Numbered from the stretch's first letter, positions 25,204-37,814 are shown. The stretch: DNA of 64,000 bases from Eledone cirrhosa (GCA_964016885.1 OZ024741.1:28144956-28208955); one strand, 5' to 3'. Notes: a model not told the origin generated them from the letters alone. Numbers and translations: made by a program.

Positions 25204-28200
25204 ATGGCCAATATAAGAGTTGGATGTGTGAACGTACGCGGCCTGGGGATGCCCTGGAAACAGGACAAACTCTTAAACGACCTCAGGTCGCACAGTATGG
25301 ATGTGGTAGCCATTTGCGAGTCCAGGATCCACAGCGAGCGACAGCTGGCCCCCATCTTCGATGACTTTGAGATCTACGCATCTCTCTGTCAACCGGGGGG
25401 TGGGGGCGGAGTTGCCGTTTTGCTGCGGAAACACCTGGGCCTCGTAACACAGACGGTACATTTGGACCAGGAGGGTCGACTGGAATCCTAGATGCACGTT
25501 GGGACTATGTGGGAGCATGTCCCGATAAAGGGGGGTGTAACAGCCTCAAACAGTTAATCGACCGATTTGACCTGGCCGATAGATATCGACTAGATTTTCC
25601 GACTGCGCCACTGTGGACGTGGAGTAATCGTTGCGGAACATCTAGATCGTACCTAGATAGGGTTCTAGTTAGAAATAAGGATAGGGACATGTTAAGCTGT
25701 TCACAAATGTTCATGGTTGCCTATTCAGATCACAAACTAGTGACCTGCATGGCCAACCTTGATAGAACCCATAGACAAGGACCCGGCTACTGGAAGCTGA
25801 ACTTGTCGTTACCGACAAGCAAAGCCTACAGTAGACGGATTAGCACTTTAGTTAAACAGCACTTGACAGGGGCCATTGTCAACAACAGATGGTGGTACTC
25901 TCTCAAGAGGGCAGTTAGATTAGACTCGATAGTTTTTAGTAAAGAATTAGCGTTAGATAGAAATAGAACCGAGAAGGAACTGGTAGATAAAGTAGAAGAG
26001 GCAATTAGAAGTGGCAACGTAGCCAGCGTGCTAGCAACGAGAACGGCCTTGGACCAGTTATTCGACGCAAAGCACGAGGGCTGCGTTGTCAGAAGCAAAA
26101 TACGTGCTCTGGGAAACGAGGGAGCCAAAGCTGTTAGCTGGGCCCGAGTGACGGAGGCAAAAAGTGGCAATAAGTCCACGATTCGGTCTTTGAAGGACCA
26201 AAACGGACGCGTGATACGTGAGCCGAAGCAGATGTGTGCGGCTTTTCAGCGACACTTTGCTCGGCTGTTCGGGGGGGGGGGGGGCGGCGCGCCGGAGAGG
26301 CTATGGATTTCGGTCCATACCTCGACGGCCTACCGCGACTCTCGGACAGCGGGGCAAAGTTCTGCGAAAAGCCGATTTCATCCACTGAGATAGGGGACGC
26401 GCTGAGCCAATGCGGCAAACGCAAATCTCCAGGTCTCGACGGTCTACCCTACAAATTTTACGTAGCAATGCCGGACTTATTCTCCGGTCTCCTGGAAGCG
26501 GTCTACTGCAACTGGGAACAGAACGGGAGAATTCCCAGTTCTGTAACCGGGGCGTGGTCATACTAATCAGGAAGGACGAGAATAAGGGGGATGACATAGG
26601 CAACTTCCGGCCCATAACTCTGCTAAACACAGAGTTACAGATTTTGGCCAAGGTGTTGGCAAAGAGGCTGGCGCTTGTCGTCGAGAACCTGGTGGGAGAA
26701 GCGCAGACATGCGCAATCTCGACCAGGTCCATACACGACAACCTCCACCTCATGCGATACATCATAGTGAGGGTAGGGTGTAAACCCGGCTTCGGTTGGG
26801 CCCTGATCAACTTGGATCAGTCTAAGGCTTTTGATAGGGTTGACCATCGTTACCTGGATGCGGTGCTCGAGACGGCAGGCTTCGGACCCGTGTTCAGGGG
26901 CTGGATTGCTGCAATGCACAACAGCAACATCTGCTCAAGGGTCAAGGTGAACGGCTACCTCTCGGAGCCGTTCCATATTACGCGATCCATTCGACAGGGA
27001 TGCCCTCTCTCCTCCCTTCTGTACGTACTGACTCTCGAGCCACTACTGCGGAAGCTGGAGCTATTGCAGGGCATCCCTCTGGAACCGGGACTGCGGAAAG
27101 CGACGTCGGCCTACGCCGACGACGTGACAGTAATGGTGTCGAGCGCCTCGCAAATCGAGGAAGTCGGCACCTTACTGAAGGAATACGAAAGTTTCACAGG
27201 AGCGAAGCTGAACCGGGACAAGTCCATCGGTTTGCAACTCGGATCGTGGAGAGGCAAACCGATGCCTTCCGATGGCGTCGTTGGACGCTGGACGGAAGGA
27301 CCGGTAAAGCTGCTCGGGGTCTGGTTTGGTCCGGACCTCCAGGTGGAGAAGAACTGGAACGAAGTGACGGCCAAGGTGTTTGCACTCACCCAGAAGTGGG
27401 CCGAGTGCAAACTATCCTTGAAAGGTCGAGCGGACGTGGCGAACACTTTCATAGCGTCCGCCATCTGCTACCGCTTGACCGTCGTACCTTGTCCAGCCAA
27501 AACGCTCGCCAAAATGGAGCGCGCGCTCTTCCGATTCCTTTGGAAGAGGCGGGCTCCTTTGGTGAGAAGATATATCTGCTGCCAACACTCTTCTAACGGA
27601 GGGCTGGGGATGCCGTGGTTGACGATGCGCAAACACGCGCTCAGGCTGCGGCATCTCTACGTATTCCTCACCGGACAACCGGTGTGGGCCCCGTTCGTGA
27701 GGCGAGCCTTCCCACGACTCGTCTCGCTGACCGAGCTGCAGTCCTGGGTCAAGCAAAGACCGAGGAAAATGGGCGACTGGCACATCGAATGTGCTCAGGC
27801 GCTCACAGCCCTCTGGCAGGCGAACCCGGTGATCAGTGGAGACTCCACTTCGTCATTCTACAGAGGGTTGATCCGCAGCAAGTGCGACGACGCGCTCGGT
27901 GAAACTCTAGGCGTAGAGGAAGATGAACTGGCCAGTCTGTTCGGTAGGACCTTCCGCCCGGGACCGATGGACAACTTCCAAAAGTCCCTGGCCTGGCAGT
28001 GCTACCGAGGAGCTCTACCAGTTCGAGACAAGCTCTACAGACATGGGCGCCCGGGCAGGGACCCTGCAAAAAAGATCTGTCCGAGGTGCGTGCGAGACGA
28101 AGAAACCGTCGCGCACGCATTCATACAGTGCCCGGGCGTCACTGACCTGTGGGGCTATGTAGAACGACTATTGTCGCGGGTGGGACCAATCCGGTTGACT

Positions 28201-28464
28201 ACCGAGTCCATTGTCATGATCAAACCGCCACTTTCCTTAAAAAACGAAGGAGAGGCGGTTTTCCTTTGTATGATAGCTATGGCGAAAGAGGTTGTATGGT
28301 GGACAAGGTTGAAAGGGCTGAGGTCAGACACCTTTCTCTCCGGCCAACAACTGATTCTTTTTTTCAAATACCACTTTGGAAGAAGAATCAGGATGGAGAG
28401 AGGGGTGCTGTACCCCAGCAAGTTTTATGAAAGGTGGGTGAAAGTGGCGAGAATGGCCGAGTGA
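25204..28464 (+). pseudogene. LINE A ORF2 (APE endonuclease-RT, broken)
   Basis: Starts at MANIRVGCVNVRGLG. The APE endonuclease has NVRG and ICESR, but about 60 codons including the GDWN motif are deleted near 25490. The frame resumes at DARWDYVGAC and continues through YSDHKLV and GPGYWKLN. A 14-base G run near 26270-26284 causes a frameshift, and another break lies near 26555. From there 638 codons are open: FRPITLLN, LDQSKAFDRVDH, SIRQGCPLSSLLYV, the catalytic SAYADDVTVMV, and a C-terminal zinc motif CPRCVRDEETVAHAFIQC. GYWKLN and GLDGLPY favour the L1/Tx1 group. Unable to encode a whole protein. Confidence 0.9.
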
Positions 28465-28520
28465 ATGGGCCTTCTCTCTATATCAGCCTGTAGGTTGAGG
28501 AAAAGGAGGAGGAGAGGAAA

Positions 28521-28586
28521 GGAGTACAAACTCTTCGTACTCCTGGAGATGAGGGTTGCACATTTTTTCGGGGGTATGTGTTACCC
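28521..28586 (+). promoter_or_regulatory. Two stem-loops in LINE A 3' UTR
   Basis: GGAGTAC...GTACTCC (28521-28543) and GGGTTGCACA...TGTGTTACCC (28553-28586) around a TTTTTTCGGGGG loop. LINE B has the same two stems with compensating changes. Likely a recognition structure for target-primed reverse transcription (inference). Confidence 0.65.
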
Positions 28587-28731
28587 CTATAAACTGTCTC
28601 CCTCTATTGGGGAATATCGACTAACTTTTTAAATTCCATTTGTGATAACATTTTACACGTTTTTATTGTATGTAAACTTCCCCTTTGTATTTGTCCCCTT
28701 CTTTTGTGCCCCTGTGGCTAATAAAGAAACA

Positions 28732-28748
28732 TATCTATCTATCTATCT
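28732..28748. repeat. Short (ATCT)n between LINE A and LINE B
   Basis: About four ATCT units are both the tail of LINE A and the 5' flank of LINE B; no other sequence separates the two elements. Confidence 0.85.
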
Positions 28749-28960
28749 CTGGGATGGACACACGCGGGTAACTTGCTGAGTAAGTTCTGTTTAAATTTCT
28801 ATAGAAATTCCTGTTTGTAAAATTTAATTTTTGTACCATTTTGTAGAGGGACTGCCAGGTCAAAATTTGATCTGGTCAGTCTCTCAAAATATTCTACGCC
28901 TTTAGGCGAAATAGTTAAACAAAAAGTTTTTTTTGTTGAAAAGTTAACATTTTTTAAAAA

Positions 28961-30289
28961 ATGGCTGAAGCTTCTTCACCAAAATTCGAAGGAGGAAAGG
29001 GGAAGATAAGCTTACAGCTTCCTCCTGCCACTGTCACAGTAGCAGAGGTCAAAAAGAAAGGTCAGCCAGAGGAAGGATTTTCTCCACCTGCTGACCGACA
29101 ACTTGACGTTGCCATGGCAACAAACCAAAGAACCAGCGGCACCAGCAACAACAACAACAACAATGCTACGGACGAAAACAACACCAATAACAATAGCAAC
29201 AACAACAACACCAATAACTGTGATAACAACAACAATGATAACAACAACACCACCAACTACAACAGCAACACAAACAAGGAAAAGGTCTCCTTCGCCCAGA
29301 CGGCAAGGAAAACCCTCGACTATCTGCCAGTAGATATAACCAAAGCGAAGGAGCTACTGGCAGAGGCAAAAAAATACATAATGTACGGGGAAAATGGTGC
29401 ATTATGATCGCATCATACTGGATGATCAAACTTTCATCAACATTACCGTTGATGGTAGGCGGCCCTCGTGTTACTTCTGTGGAACCAGAGGTCACCTGAG
29501 GGCTGTCTGTCCCCAACTTAATAAGAAAACCCAATCCTGCCTACACCACCAACAACTGCACAACCAACACAACCACCACAACCACCACTACAAAAACAAC
29601 AACCACAGCTCAAACCAAAACAAAACAATGTCCAACCCATCCCCCCCACTAAAAAAAAAACAATTCCCAAAACACCCGCACCGCAAACACAACCCGAAAA
29701 TATACCCCTCCCCTCCAACGCGGAAGATGACCCTCGTTCGTTGTCAGACGAAGAGGAGCACTTCCACACAATCAAAAGAAAAAAAAGAAAACACACCTGA
29801 GACACACAAATGAAAACAACCCCTCCCCAAAACATAACACTGACACCAACACAAAAGAGCTCACAACAACAGCAAACAAAAAACACCACACAAAAGCAAA
29901 AACATGCATACACATACATAAACACAAGAAACAAAAAACTGTTAAACATTGTGTACAACAACAATCTAATAAAAACCCAAGGGCCTAACTTCACACAGGC
30001 AGGGGATTTCCCCCACCTCAAAATGATTAAGGCCCCAAAGGACACTTATAAAACTCTAAAAGACAACTTTAAAGAGGACGTGCCCCCCCCCCCCTGCGTC
30101 GGGCCCATTAACCGCGTCCTCCTAAAAAACTATCCCACCCCCTCCCCAAACACCTACACAACTCCAAACACCCCAACCACACAACACACTGATTCCCCTA
30201 CACTTCCACAAACCACCACCCCACCCAACAACCCATCCCCCATCCTCATGGAAATTGTGCAGCCCGATACCCGGGACGCAGAGAGGTAA
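28961..30289 (+). pseudogene. LINE B ORF1 (internally deleted)
   Basis: Begins MAEASSPKFEGGKGK. An Asn-rich tract encoded by AAC-type repeats follows, then the segment with VDITKAKELLAEAKKY. At ~29403 the frame breaks; comparison with LINE A shows several hundred bases of the globular region are missing here. The remaining part has the CCHC knuckle CYFCGTRGHLRAVC and a Pro/Thr-rich C-terminus ending MEIVQPDTRDAER before TAA at 30287-30289, with frame changes in between. The stop codon sits in AGGTAAGTG. Confidence 0.82.
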
Positions 30290-30313
30290 GTGCCTTTTCT
30301 CTTCCCCACCAAC

Positions 30314-33300
30314 ATGGCTATGCTAAGAGTAGGCTGTTTAAATGCGCGTGGCCTGGGCTCAACTTGGAAGCAAGCAATGCTTCTAAATGACCTCAGGTCA
30401 CAACGTATAGATGTGATGGTTATTTGCGAGGCCCGGATCAGCAACGTGCGGCAGCTGGCCCCCACCTTTGATGACTTTGAGATGCACGCATCTCTCTGTC
30501 AGCCCGGAGGTGGGGGGTGGAGTTGTCGTTCTGCTGCAAAAACATCTGGGTCTCGCAACACAGACGGTACATTTGGACCCGGATGGTCGACTAGTGGTTC
30601 TGGACCTTGGCAGTGGTGAAGGCGGGCGTTTAGGTTGGTAGCCGCCTACGGCCCTTTCGGGTCAATGCGGACGGACTTCTTCCATCGTCTGGAGACTTTT
30701 CTAGGGACGTCCCGCTCCTTGCTATTAGTGGGGGACTGGAATGGTATCATAGATGCACGCTGGGACTACGTAGGGGCCTGTCCCGATAGAGAGGGGTGTA
30801 ATAGCCTCAAAGGGTTAATCGGTCGATTTGACCTGGCCGATAGATATCGACTAGATTTTCCGACTGCGCCAACCTGGACTTGTGCAAATCGTAGCGGATC
30901 ATCTAGGTCGTACCTAGATAGGTTCTTAGTTAGAAATAAGGATAAGGACTTTTTAAGTTGTCCAAAAATGAGCATGGTTGGCTATTAAGACCACAAGTTA
31001 GTGAGCTGCATGGTCAACCTTGACAGAACGCATAGACAGGGACCCGGTTACTGGAAGCTCAACTTGTCCTTACCGGCAAGTAAGGCTTACAGGGACCGGA
31101 TTAGCACTTTAGTTAAGGAGCGGTTGACGGGCGCCATCGTCAACAGCAGGTGGTGGGGATCTCTCAAAAGAGAGATTAGAGTAGTCTCTATAGAATTTAG
31201 TAAGGAGTTAGCCTCAAATGGAAATAGGAAGGAAAGGGAGTTGGTAGATAGTGTAGAAGAGGCAATTAGAAGCGGCGACGTGGCCAGAGTGCTAGCGTCG
31301 AGAACGGCCCTGGGCCTGTTCTTCGACGCGAAACACGAAGGCTGCATCGTCCGAAGCAAAATACGTGCTCTGGGAAACGAGGGGACCAAAACTGTTAGCT
31401 GGGCCCGCGTGACAGAAGCCAAAAGAGGGAACAGATCCACTATCCGGTCTTTGCGAGACCAGGATGGACGGGTGATCCTTGATTCTAAGCAGATGTGCGA
31501 GGCTTTTCAAAAGCACTTTGCCGGATTGTTCGGAAGGGGCGGGGAGCCGGTTGGGGATGTGGACTTCGGTCCATACCTCGACGGCCTGCCGCGTCTCTCG
31601 GACAGGGAGGCGAAGTCCTGCGAGGAGCCGATTTCAGCCGCTGAGATAAAGGACGTGCTAAGCCAATGCGGAAAACGCAAACCCCCGGGTCTCGATGGTC
31701 TTCCATACGAACTGTATCTAGCTATGCCGGACTTGTTCCCCGATCTCCTCGAGGCGGTCTACTACAACTGGCAACAGAACGGGAGAATTCCATGTGCTGT
31801 GACCAAGGGCGTAGTCACGCTAGTGAGGAAGGACGACAACAAGGGGGACGATATAAATAATTTCAGGCCCATAACTCTGCTAAATACAGAGTTACAGATT
31901 TTGGCCAAGGTGCTAACAAAGAGGTTGGCGCTTGTCGTGGGCAACCTGGTGGGAGATGCGCAGACATGTGCTATCCCGTCCAGGTCCATCCACGACAACC
32001 TCCACCTCATGCGATACATCATAGAGAGGGTTGGGAACGAACCCGGCTTTGGTGGGGTCCTGATCAATTTGGATCAATCTAAGGCGTTCGATAGGGTCGA
32101 CCATGGTTACCTGGATGCGGTGCTAGCGGCGACAGGCTTCGGACCCGTTTTCAGGGGCTGGATCAATGCCATGCACAGCAGCCGCATCTGCTCTAGGGTC
32201 AAGGTGAACGGCTACCTCTCGGAGCCGTTCGAAATCATGCGGTCCATCCGACAAGGGTGCCCTCTCTCCTCCCTTCTGTATGTAATGACTCTAGAGCCAC
32301 TGCTGCGGAAGTTGGAGTTGTTGCAGGGCATCCCGTTGGAACCGGGATTGCGGAAAGCGGTGTCGGCCTACGCCGATGACGTGACAGTAATGGTGTCGAC
32401 GGCCTCGGAAATCGGGGCGATCGGCACCTTACTGGAGGAGTACGAAAGGTTTACAGGGGCTAAGCTGAACCGGGACAAGTCGATCGGTCTGCAACTCGGC
32501 ACGTGGAGGGGCAGATCGATGCCCTCCGATGGCGTCGTCGGGCGCTGGACGGAGGTCCCGGTGAAGTTGCTCGGGGTCTGATTCGGACCAGACCTCCAGG
32601 TGGAGAAGAACTGGGGTGAGGTAACGAACAGGGTGTTTGCACTGACCCAGAAGTGGGCCGAGTGCAAACTGTCACTGAAAGGTCGGGCGGAGGTGGCGAA
32701 CACTTATATAGCGTCTGTCCTCTACTACCGCCTGACCGTTGTGCCTTGCCCAAGGGAAACGCTCGCCAAAATAGAGCGCGCACTCTTCCAATTCCTTTGG
32801 AAGAAGCGGGCTCCTATGGTGAGGAGATCCATCTGCTGTCAACACCCTTCGAAAGGAGGGCTGGGGATGCCGTGGCTAGTGATACGTAAACACGCATTAA
32901 GGCTACGGTACCTCCAGGTATTCCTCACCGGTCAACCGGTGTGGGCCCCGTTTGTGAGGCGAGCCTTTCCCAGACTCGTCTCACTCACCGAGCTGCAATC
33001 CTGGGTCAAGCAAAGACCGAGAAAACTGGGCGCCTGGCACACCGAGTGTGCCCAGGCACTCACGGCTCTCTGGCAGGCGGACCCGGCTGTCAGTGGAGAA
33101 TCCACCTCGTCATTCTATAGAGGGCTGGTGGTTTGCAGGTGCGACGACGCCCTCGGAGAAGCCCTAGGCATGGAGGAAGACGAACTGGCCAACCTGTTCG
33201 GTAGGACATTCAGCCCGGGACCCATGGATAACTTCCAGAGGTCCCTGGCCTGGCAATGCTACAGAAGGTCTCTGCCCGTTCGAGAAAGGCTCTACAGACA

Positions 33301-33750
33301 CGGGCGCCCGGGTAGGGACCCATCGAAAAAGATCTGTCCAGATGCGTGTGCGACGAGGAAACCGTTGCACACGCATTGGTACACTGCTCGGGCATTGCCG
33401 ATCTGTGGGGCTATGTCGAACAACTGCTGTCAAGGGTGGGACCAATCCGGTTGACCACCGAGTCTATTGTAACGATCAAGCCTCCTCCCCTCTTCAAAAA
33501 CGAAGGAGAGGCGGTGTTTCTGTGCGTAATAGCCATGGCGAAAGAGGTTGTATGGTGGACGCGTCTGAAAGGACTGAGGTCAGACACCTTTCTCTCTGGC
33601 CAACAACTGGTCCGTTTCTTCCGATATCATTTCGGAAGAAGGATCAGGATGGAGAGAGAGGTGCTGCACCCCAGCCGTTTCTATGAAAGATGGGTGAAAG
33701 TGGCGAGAATGGCCCGTGTGAATGGGCCTTCACTCTACATCAGACTATAG
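30314..33750 (+). pseudogene. LINE B ORF2 (APE endonuclease-RT, broken)
   Basis: Starts MAMLRVGCLNARGLG. Unlike LINE A it keeps the GDWN endonuclease motif (LVGDWNGIIDARWD). Breaks: frameshifts near 30515 and 30620, an in-frame TAA at 30986-30988 in the place of the Ser/Thr before DHK, an in-frame TGA at 32579-32581 where LINE A has Trp (LLGVWFGPD), and a frameshift near 33340 inside the C-terminal zinc motif. Between them RT motifs are complete: FRPITLLN, DQSKAFDRVDH, SIRQGCPLSSLLYV, SAYADDVTVMV. It ends RVNGPSLYIRL. Non-functional but only mildly decayed. Confidence 0.9.
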
Positions 33751-34010
33751 GTGAGGAAGATGAAAGACCAAGGGAGCACCCCTTCTCTGTGCTCCTGAGG
33801 AGAAGGGTTGCACACTTTTTTCGGGGGTGTGTGCGACCCCCCCAAGGCGCCTCCTCTCTATTGAGGACTTTGTTATAAATTTTATTTTTTGTTATATTTT
33901 ATTTTATTTTTATATATTGTTATTGCCTCCTCCTTATTGAGGACGCCTTGTTTTGTAAACTACCCCCATTGTACTTGTCCCACTTTTGATGCCCTGGTGG
34001 CAAATAAAGA

Positions 34011-34194
<184 letters not shown>

Positions 34195-34460
34195 GGGTAG
34201 AGTAAAGTAATTAAGGCAAACATTTTCCTCAAAATACTTCGTGATTTTTACTGTAGTTTCATCCTGAAACTATTCTAATAATTGGATTACTGTAGTTTCA
34301 TCCTGAAACTATTCTAATAACAAGATTCTTCAGAGAATCTTCTCATACCCGGAGAGATTTCAAGTGACTATCATGACCGATGTTTTCTTCAAATGGAACA
34401 GCTGTCAAGTGGTATATAGTTCACAAGACGGGAAGTAATAAATGGACTGTTAGCAATCTG

Positions 34461-34464
<4 letters not shown>
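34195..34464. other. Unique spacer with 39-bp direct repeat
   Basis: CTGTAGTTTCATCCTGAAAC followed by TATTCTAATAA occurs at 34251 and 34290 (period 39); the motif itself can form a GTTTC/GAAAC hairpin. No gene. Confidence 0.7.

Positions 34465-34540
<76 letters not shown>
34465..34540. repeat. (TA)n at the 3' end of the second YRDD element
   Basis: Pure TA tract directly adjoining the downstream end of the - strand RT/GIY-YIG element. Confidence 0.93.
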
Positions 34541-34544
<4 letters not shown>

Positions 34545-37036
34545 TTATTAAAATAACAGATTAAAGTTTAAGCAAAGAATCGCTGCTTTCACCCTTAACG
34601 GGATCTTCTGAAACTAACAAAGTCAATCTGTAAACGCAGAACTGGATATTTCAAAAAACGTTGCAGCCGGAGGAAGACAGGAAGACGATACTTTGGTTCG
34701 TGGTAACGCTCGCTGGCAAAGAACGGGAAAAAACGAATAATACGTCATTAATAGGAGCGGTGAAAAACAATTACGCGCAAAGACAAAACCACGTTTATGG
34801 TATAAAAGAGGTCGTAGACTAATGTTCTCTTAGGTGGTGCATATAGACGTTCTCTGGCAATGAACGAAAAAACGAAGATAATAAGTCATATGTGGAGCGT
34901 GGAGAACAAAAGCACGCAAAGACAAAACCACGTAAATGGTATAGCAGAAGTCGTAGACTAAAATTCTAACTAGGAGACCAAATGAATCTCCGCTACAGAG
35001 TTAAGAACAAAGTAAATAAATACGATACAGAAGTAATAGAAACAAATAAATACATACACGCAAACAGATACGTACATACACAAGCATACGCAAAACCTTA
35101 CCATAGGTATACAAAACCACGCACATATAAATATGTGTGTGTGTGTATGCTTGTGTACAAATAAATAAATAATTATATAAACGTATATAAGTAAATAAAT
35201 ACGTATATAACAAGCGCACACACATACCTACATATAAATACACGAATGTTCGGAGACGTAAGTCAACTAAAACAAGAAGTACACATATACACACACCCAC
35301 CATACATACGAACCTGCATACTCACTCGGACGCAAAACTCCCGTATACACATAGCCAAACCCTAAATACCAGAATATGTAAAAATGATACGCCATAACAG
35401 TCAAATATACGTACGAGAAGGTATACATACCTTCACAAAACATATGGGTAATATATACTTACCTATGCAAATAAACAAAACATATACTTAGCTCCCACAC
35501 CAAGACGTAAAATATCCACGTATAGATCGTGCTATCCGTTAGGGTATAACGTGGGGCTGTAATACAGGAAAGTTTTGTGCAATTTATGTTTACAAGCCGA
35601 AATTGCCTCAGATTTTTTGTTTAAGATGTGGTCTGTGGCGTAGAGTATTTCCAGGGCCTCAGCGGCGCAGAGGTCACATGGTCTTTTATTTCCGTTATAC
35701 GATCTAGCCGTAGCTAGGATCTCCCAGTGTAACTTATATTGGGTGTGGTTGTCTTTTAGACTCCAGATATAAGCTGAAAGTGACGTCATATTCCTTCTTA
35801 GAGGGTAACGAAAAGAATGGGTATGCATGTAAAGACGCTGCTTGAAACTATTGGCGGTTAACCCTATGTAGGCCCTGCGGGACGTGGGTGTTACAACCTT
35901 ACATTTGTAGACAATGTTACTAGAGAGGCATTTCCCGGATAGGGGGCAATCAGCCCGATTCCTACAATTACAGTTAGTACTAACTACAGGGTTGCACCTG
36001 TTCCTACGGCTAGGTAGTTTAGCTAAATTTGAAGCTGTGATGTTATGTGCAAGGTTAGGAGTCGTAGAGTAAGAAATTTTAATAGTATTTCTATTAAAAA
36101 TTTTACTAAATTTATGTGTAGGGGGAAAATGCTTCGTAATAAGGGAAAGAAAGATCTTAGCTAATGTTGTGGTCACCTCCATATTATATGGTGGGTTAAA
36201 CCAACAAATGCGACGGGATCTATTTCTTCTAGGTCTATTTTCATACTCTGTATATGCTACCTTATCGACAAATCCACTTCGAGCAAGAGCTTCATTGTAT
36301 TAAGTGGAATGGTCGTTGAAAATGCGCTCGTTGGTGGAAAGACGGGAAAGCCTCAACGAAACGTTTCTTACCAGGTTCTTGGTTATGCTGGCAGGATGGT
36401 TGGAATGCTTACTTATGTAATTAAGCGTATCATTCGGCTTTCTATACGGGTAATACAACCCATTCAATAAATTGAGGGTAACGTCGAGGTAATTAACGAC
36501 CGAGAGATTGGCTTCAACCTGTATAGAGAGGTTGAAGCCTTTAAAGAAGGCTGTGAGTTCTTTTCTGAACCTGTCGCAAGCACGAGGTCCGCACTTAGTC
36601 ATGGTCAAAAGACCATCGTCACGGTACAAACCACCGCCCGCGCTGGGGAATTCGTCCTTGATAGAGAAAAGAAGGAAAAGGCCAATAAGATCAGTAATCT
36701 CCGCAGAGCCACTGGCGCCCATACTCACGTCGAATGGGGTACTATTGGATTTTTTAATCCAAATAGAGTCGTCGAAATTAATCATTGACTTTTGGGCATT
36801 AAGGATGACATCAACTTCAAAATCCTTAACCACTGTGAGTGTTTTAGCGAAATTGATAGCTCTAAGGAGAAGTGGTAAAGTGATGGAGGAGTAGTAATTG
36901 TTGATGTCGAATTGGATAAAACGGCAATGTTCCTTGTTACATATGCCGTTGAACCAATCAATCACCGCGAAAGAATTGTTCCACAGTGCGAGAGGGGCCA
37001 AACTTCTAATTTCAGGTATAATTCTATCAAGAATCG
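34541..37036 (-). mobile_element. YRDD-RT/GIY-YIG retroelement, 5'-truncated
   Basis: Coding part 37034-35532, then ~1 kb of downstream sequence reaching a (TA)n tract. The downstream part contains a diverged ~147-bp tandem duplication (roughly 34701-34815 and 34848-34955, each ending in GTCGTAGACTAA-type sequence). Upstream, the coding sequence is cut at ~37036 where an unrelated palindrome starts. Related to, but clearly diverged from, the element at 1641-6312. Confidence 0.82.
35532..37034 (-). pseudogene. YRDD reverse transcriptase with C-terminal GIY-YIG nuclease
   Basis: From the truncated start ILDRIIPEIRS the frame runs through FDINNYYSS, a motif-B-like MGASGSAEITDLIG, the catalytic YRDD (36626-36615), and YYPY to IFNDHST, where a TAA stop (36302-36300) precedes YNEALARSGF. 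The same frame then continues without any further break through ICWFNPPYNM, KIFNRNTIKISYS, a Cys-rich stretch NCNCRNRADCPLSGKC, the GIY-YIG core AYIGLTANSFKQRL, YIWSLKDN and CDLCAAEALEI to the end. Apart from that single stop the remaining reading frame is intact, unlike an ordinary old fossil. The first element has TAG at the identical position. Confidence 0.87.
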
Positions 37037-37040
37037 TTTA

Positions 37041-37440
37041 TTCACATAATCAAAATATATGCTTTATTATATATATTTCAAAGGTACTGTGTTGTTTTTT
37101 TCAGTACGTCTGTCTGCTAATACTGGAATTGTATAATCAAGACCGTAGCGGTATATCATATATCAAATCATATATTTTATCTGATGAAGACGTACTGAAA
37201 AAACAACACAGTACCTTTGAAATATATATAATTGTTTCTACTTTTGGCACAAGGCCAGAAATTACCCAGTACATTACTGGTAGTTTATTTTATCGACCCC
37301 GTAAGGATGAAAGGCAAAGGTAATCTCGGCGGGATTTGAACTCAGATCGTAAAAGGACGTAACTCTTTGCGTCAAAGCATGGTGCCCGACCCTCTACTAA
37401 TACTGCCAATATAATAAATCATATATTTTGATTATGTGAA
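37041..37440. repeat. Palindrome interrupted by a SINE
   Basis: Left arm 37041-37111 (TTCACATAATC...AGTACGTC) pairs with 37189-37211 plus 37411-37440; the right arm is split by a SINE. The loop between is 77 bp. Confidence 0.85.
37212..37410 (-). mobile_element. Cephalopod-type tRNA-derived SINE
   Basis: Reverse copy (TTTTGGCACAAGGCC at its 3' end; reverse B-box-like GGGATTTGAACTCAG; ends near CTAATACTGCCAAT). The middle GTCGATTTAATCGAC block is missing, as in the copy at 19467, which suggests a subfamily. It sits inside the right arm of a palindrome. Confidence 0.85.
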
Positions 37441-37564
37441 TATCCTTCATTTATTAATATTTTGAATAATATTAAAAACTCCAGGAAAACTTTGCTGTTG
37501 AGTGCTTTTAACCTATTGTAAAATTGTATTCATTGAGTAATCAACGAACCATATTAAGCTTTGG

Positions 37565-37565
<1 letters not shown>

Positions 37566-37607
<42 letters not shown>

Positions 37608-37805
37608 AATAGGGAGAAAAAGACGATTATTAGGAAGAAAAATTTTTTTTTCCTATATTTTTTTTCTCTTTTTTTCTGGGTTAGAAAATGTTTCAAACAA
37701 AATACTTTACTTTGTATGATTAATTAATTTATTTATTAATTAACAATGGCATTTATTTATTTATTTGTTTATTTATTTATTTGTTTATTTATTTATTTAT
37801 ATATT
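37566..37805. repeat. (TA)n and (ATTT)n microsatellites
   Basis: TA at 37566-37605 and TTTA-type repeat at 37727-37805, with a T-rich stretch between; no gene. Confidence 0.9.
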
Positions 37806-37814
37806 TAATAATTG

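Larger units (their letters stand above)
23034..28731 (+). mobile_element. LINE A: decayed Tx1-like non-LTR retrotransposon
   Basis: Near full-length element: 5' UTR 23034-23255, ORF1 to 25170, ORF2 25204-28464, 3' UTR to 28731 ending TAATAAAGAAACAT, then an ATCT tail. It is bounded by (ATCT)n on both sides. Shares architecture and clear protein similarity with LINE B and, more distantly, LINE C/D. The tail contains an AATAAA (28720-28725) right at the end. Confidence 0.9.
28749..34010 (+). mobile_element. LINE B: decayed Tx1-like non-LTR retrotransposon
   Basis: Second element of the LINE A family, head-to-tail: 5' UTR 28749-28960 with two stem-loops (28845-28884 and 28897-28908), ORF1 28961-30289, ORF2 30314-33750, 3' UTR with two stem-loops (33773-33795 and 33805-33839), and the end CAAATAAAGAAACA followed by 17-18 ATCT units. 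Confidence 0.9.
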
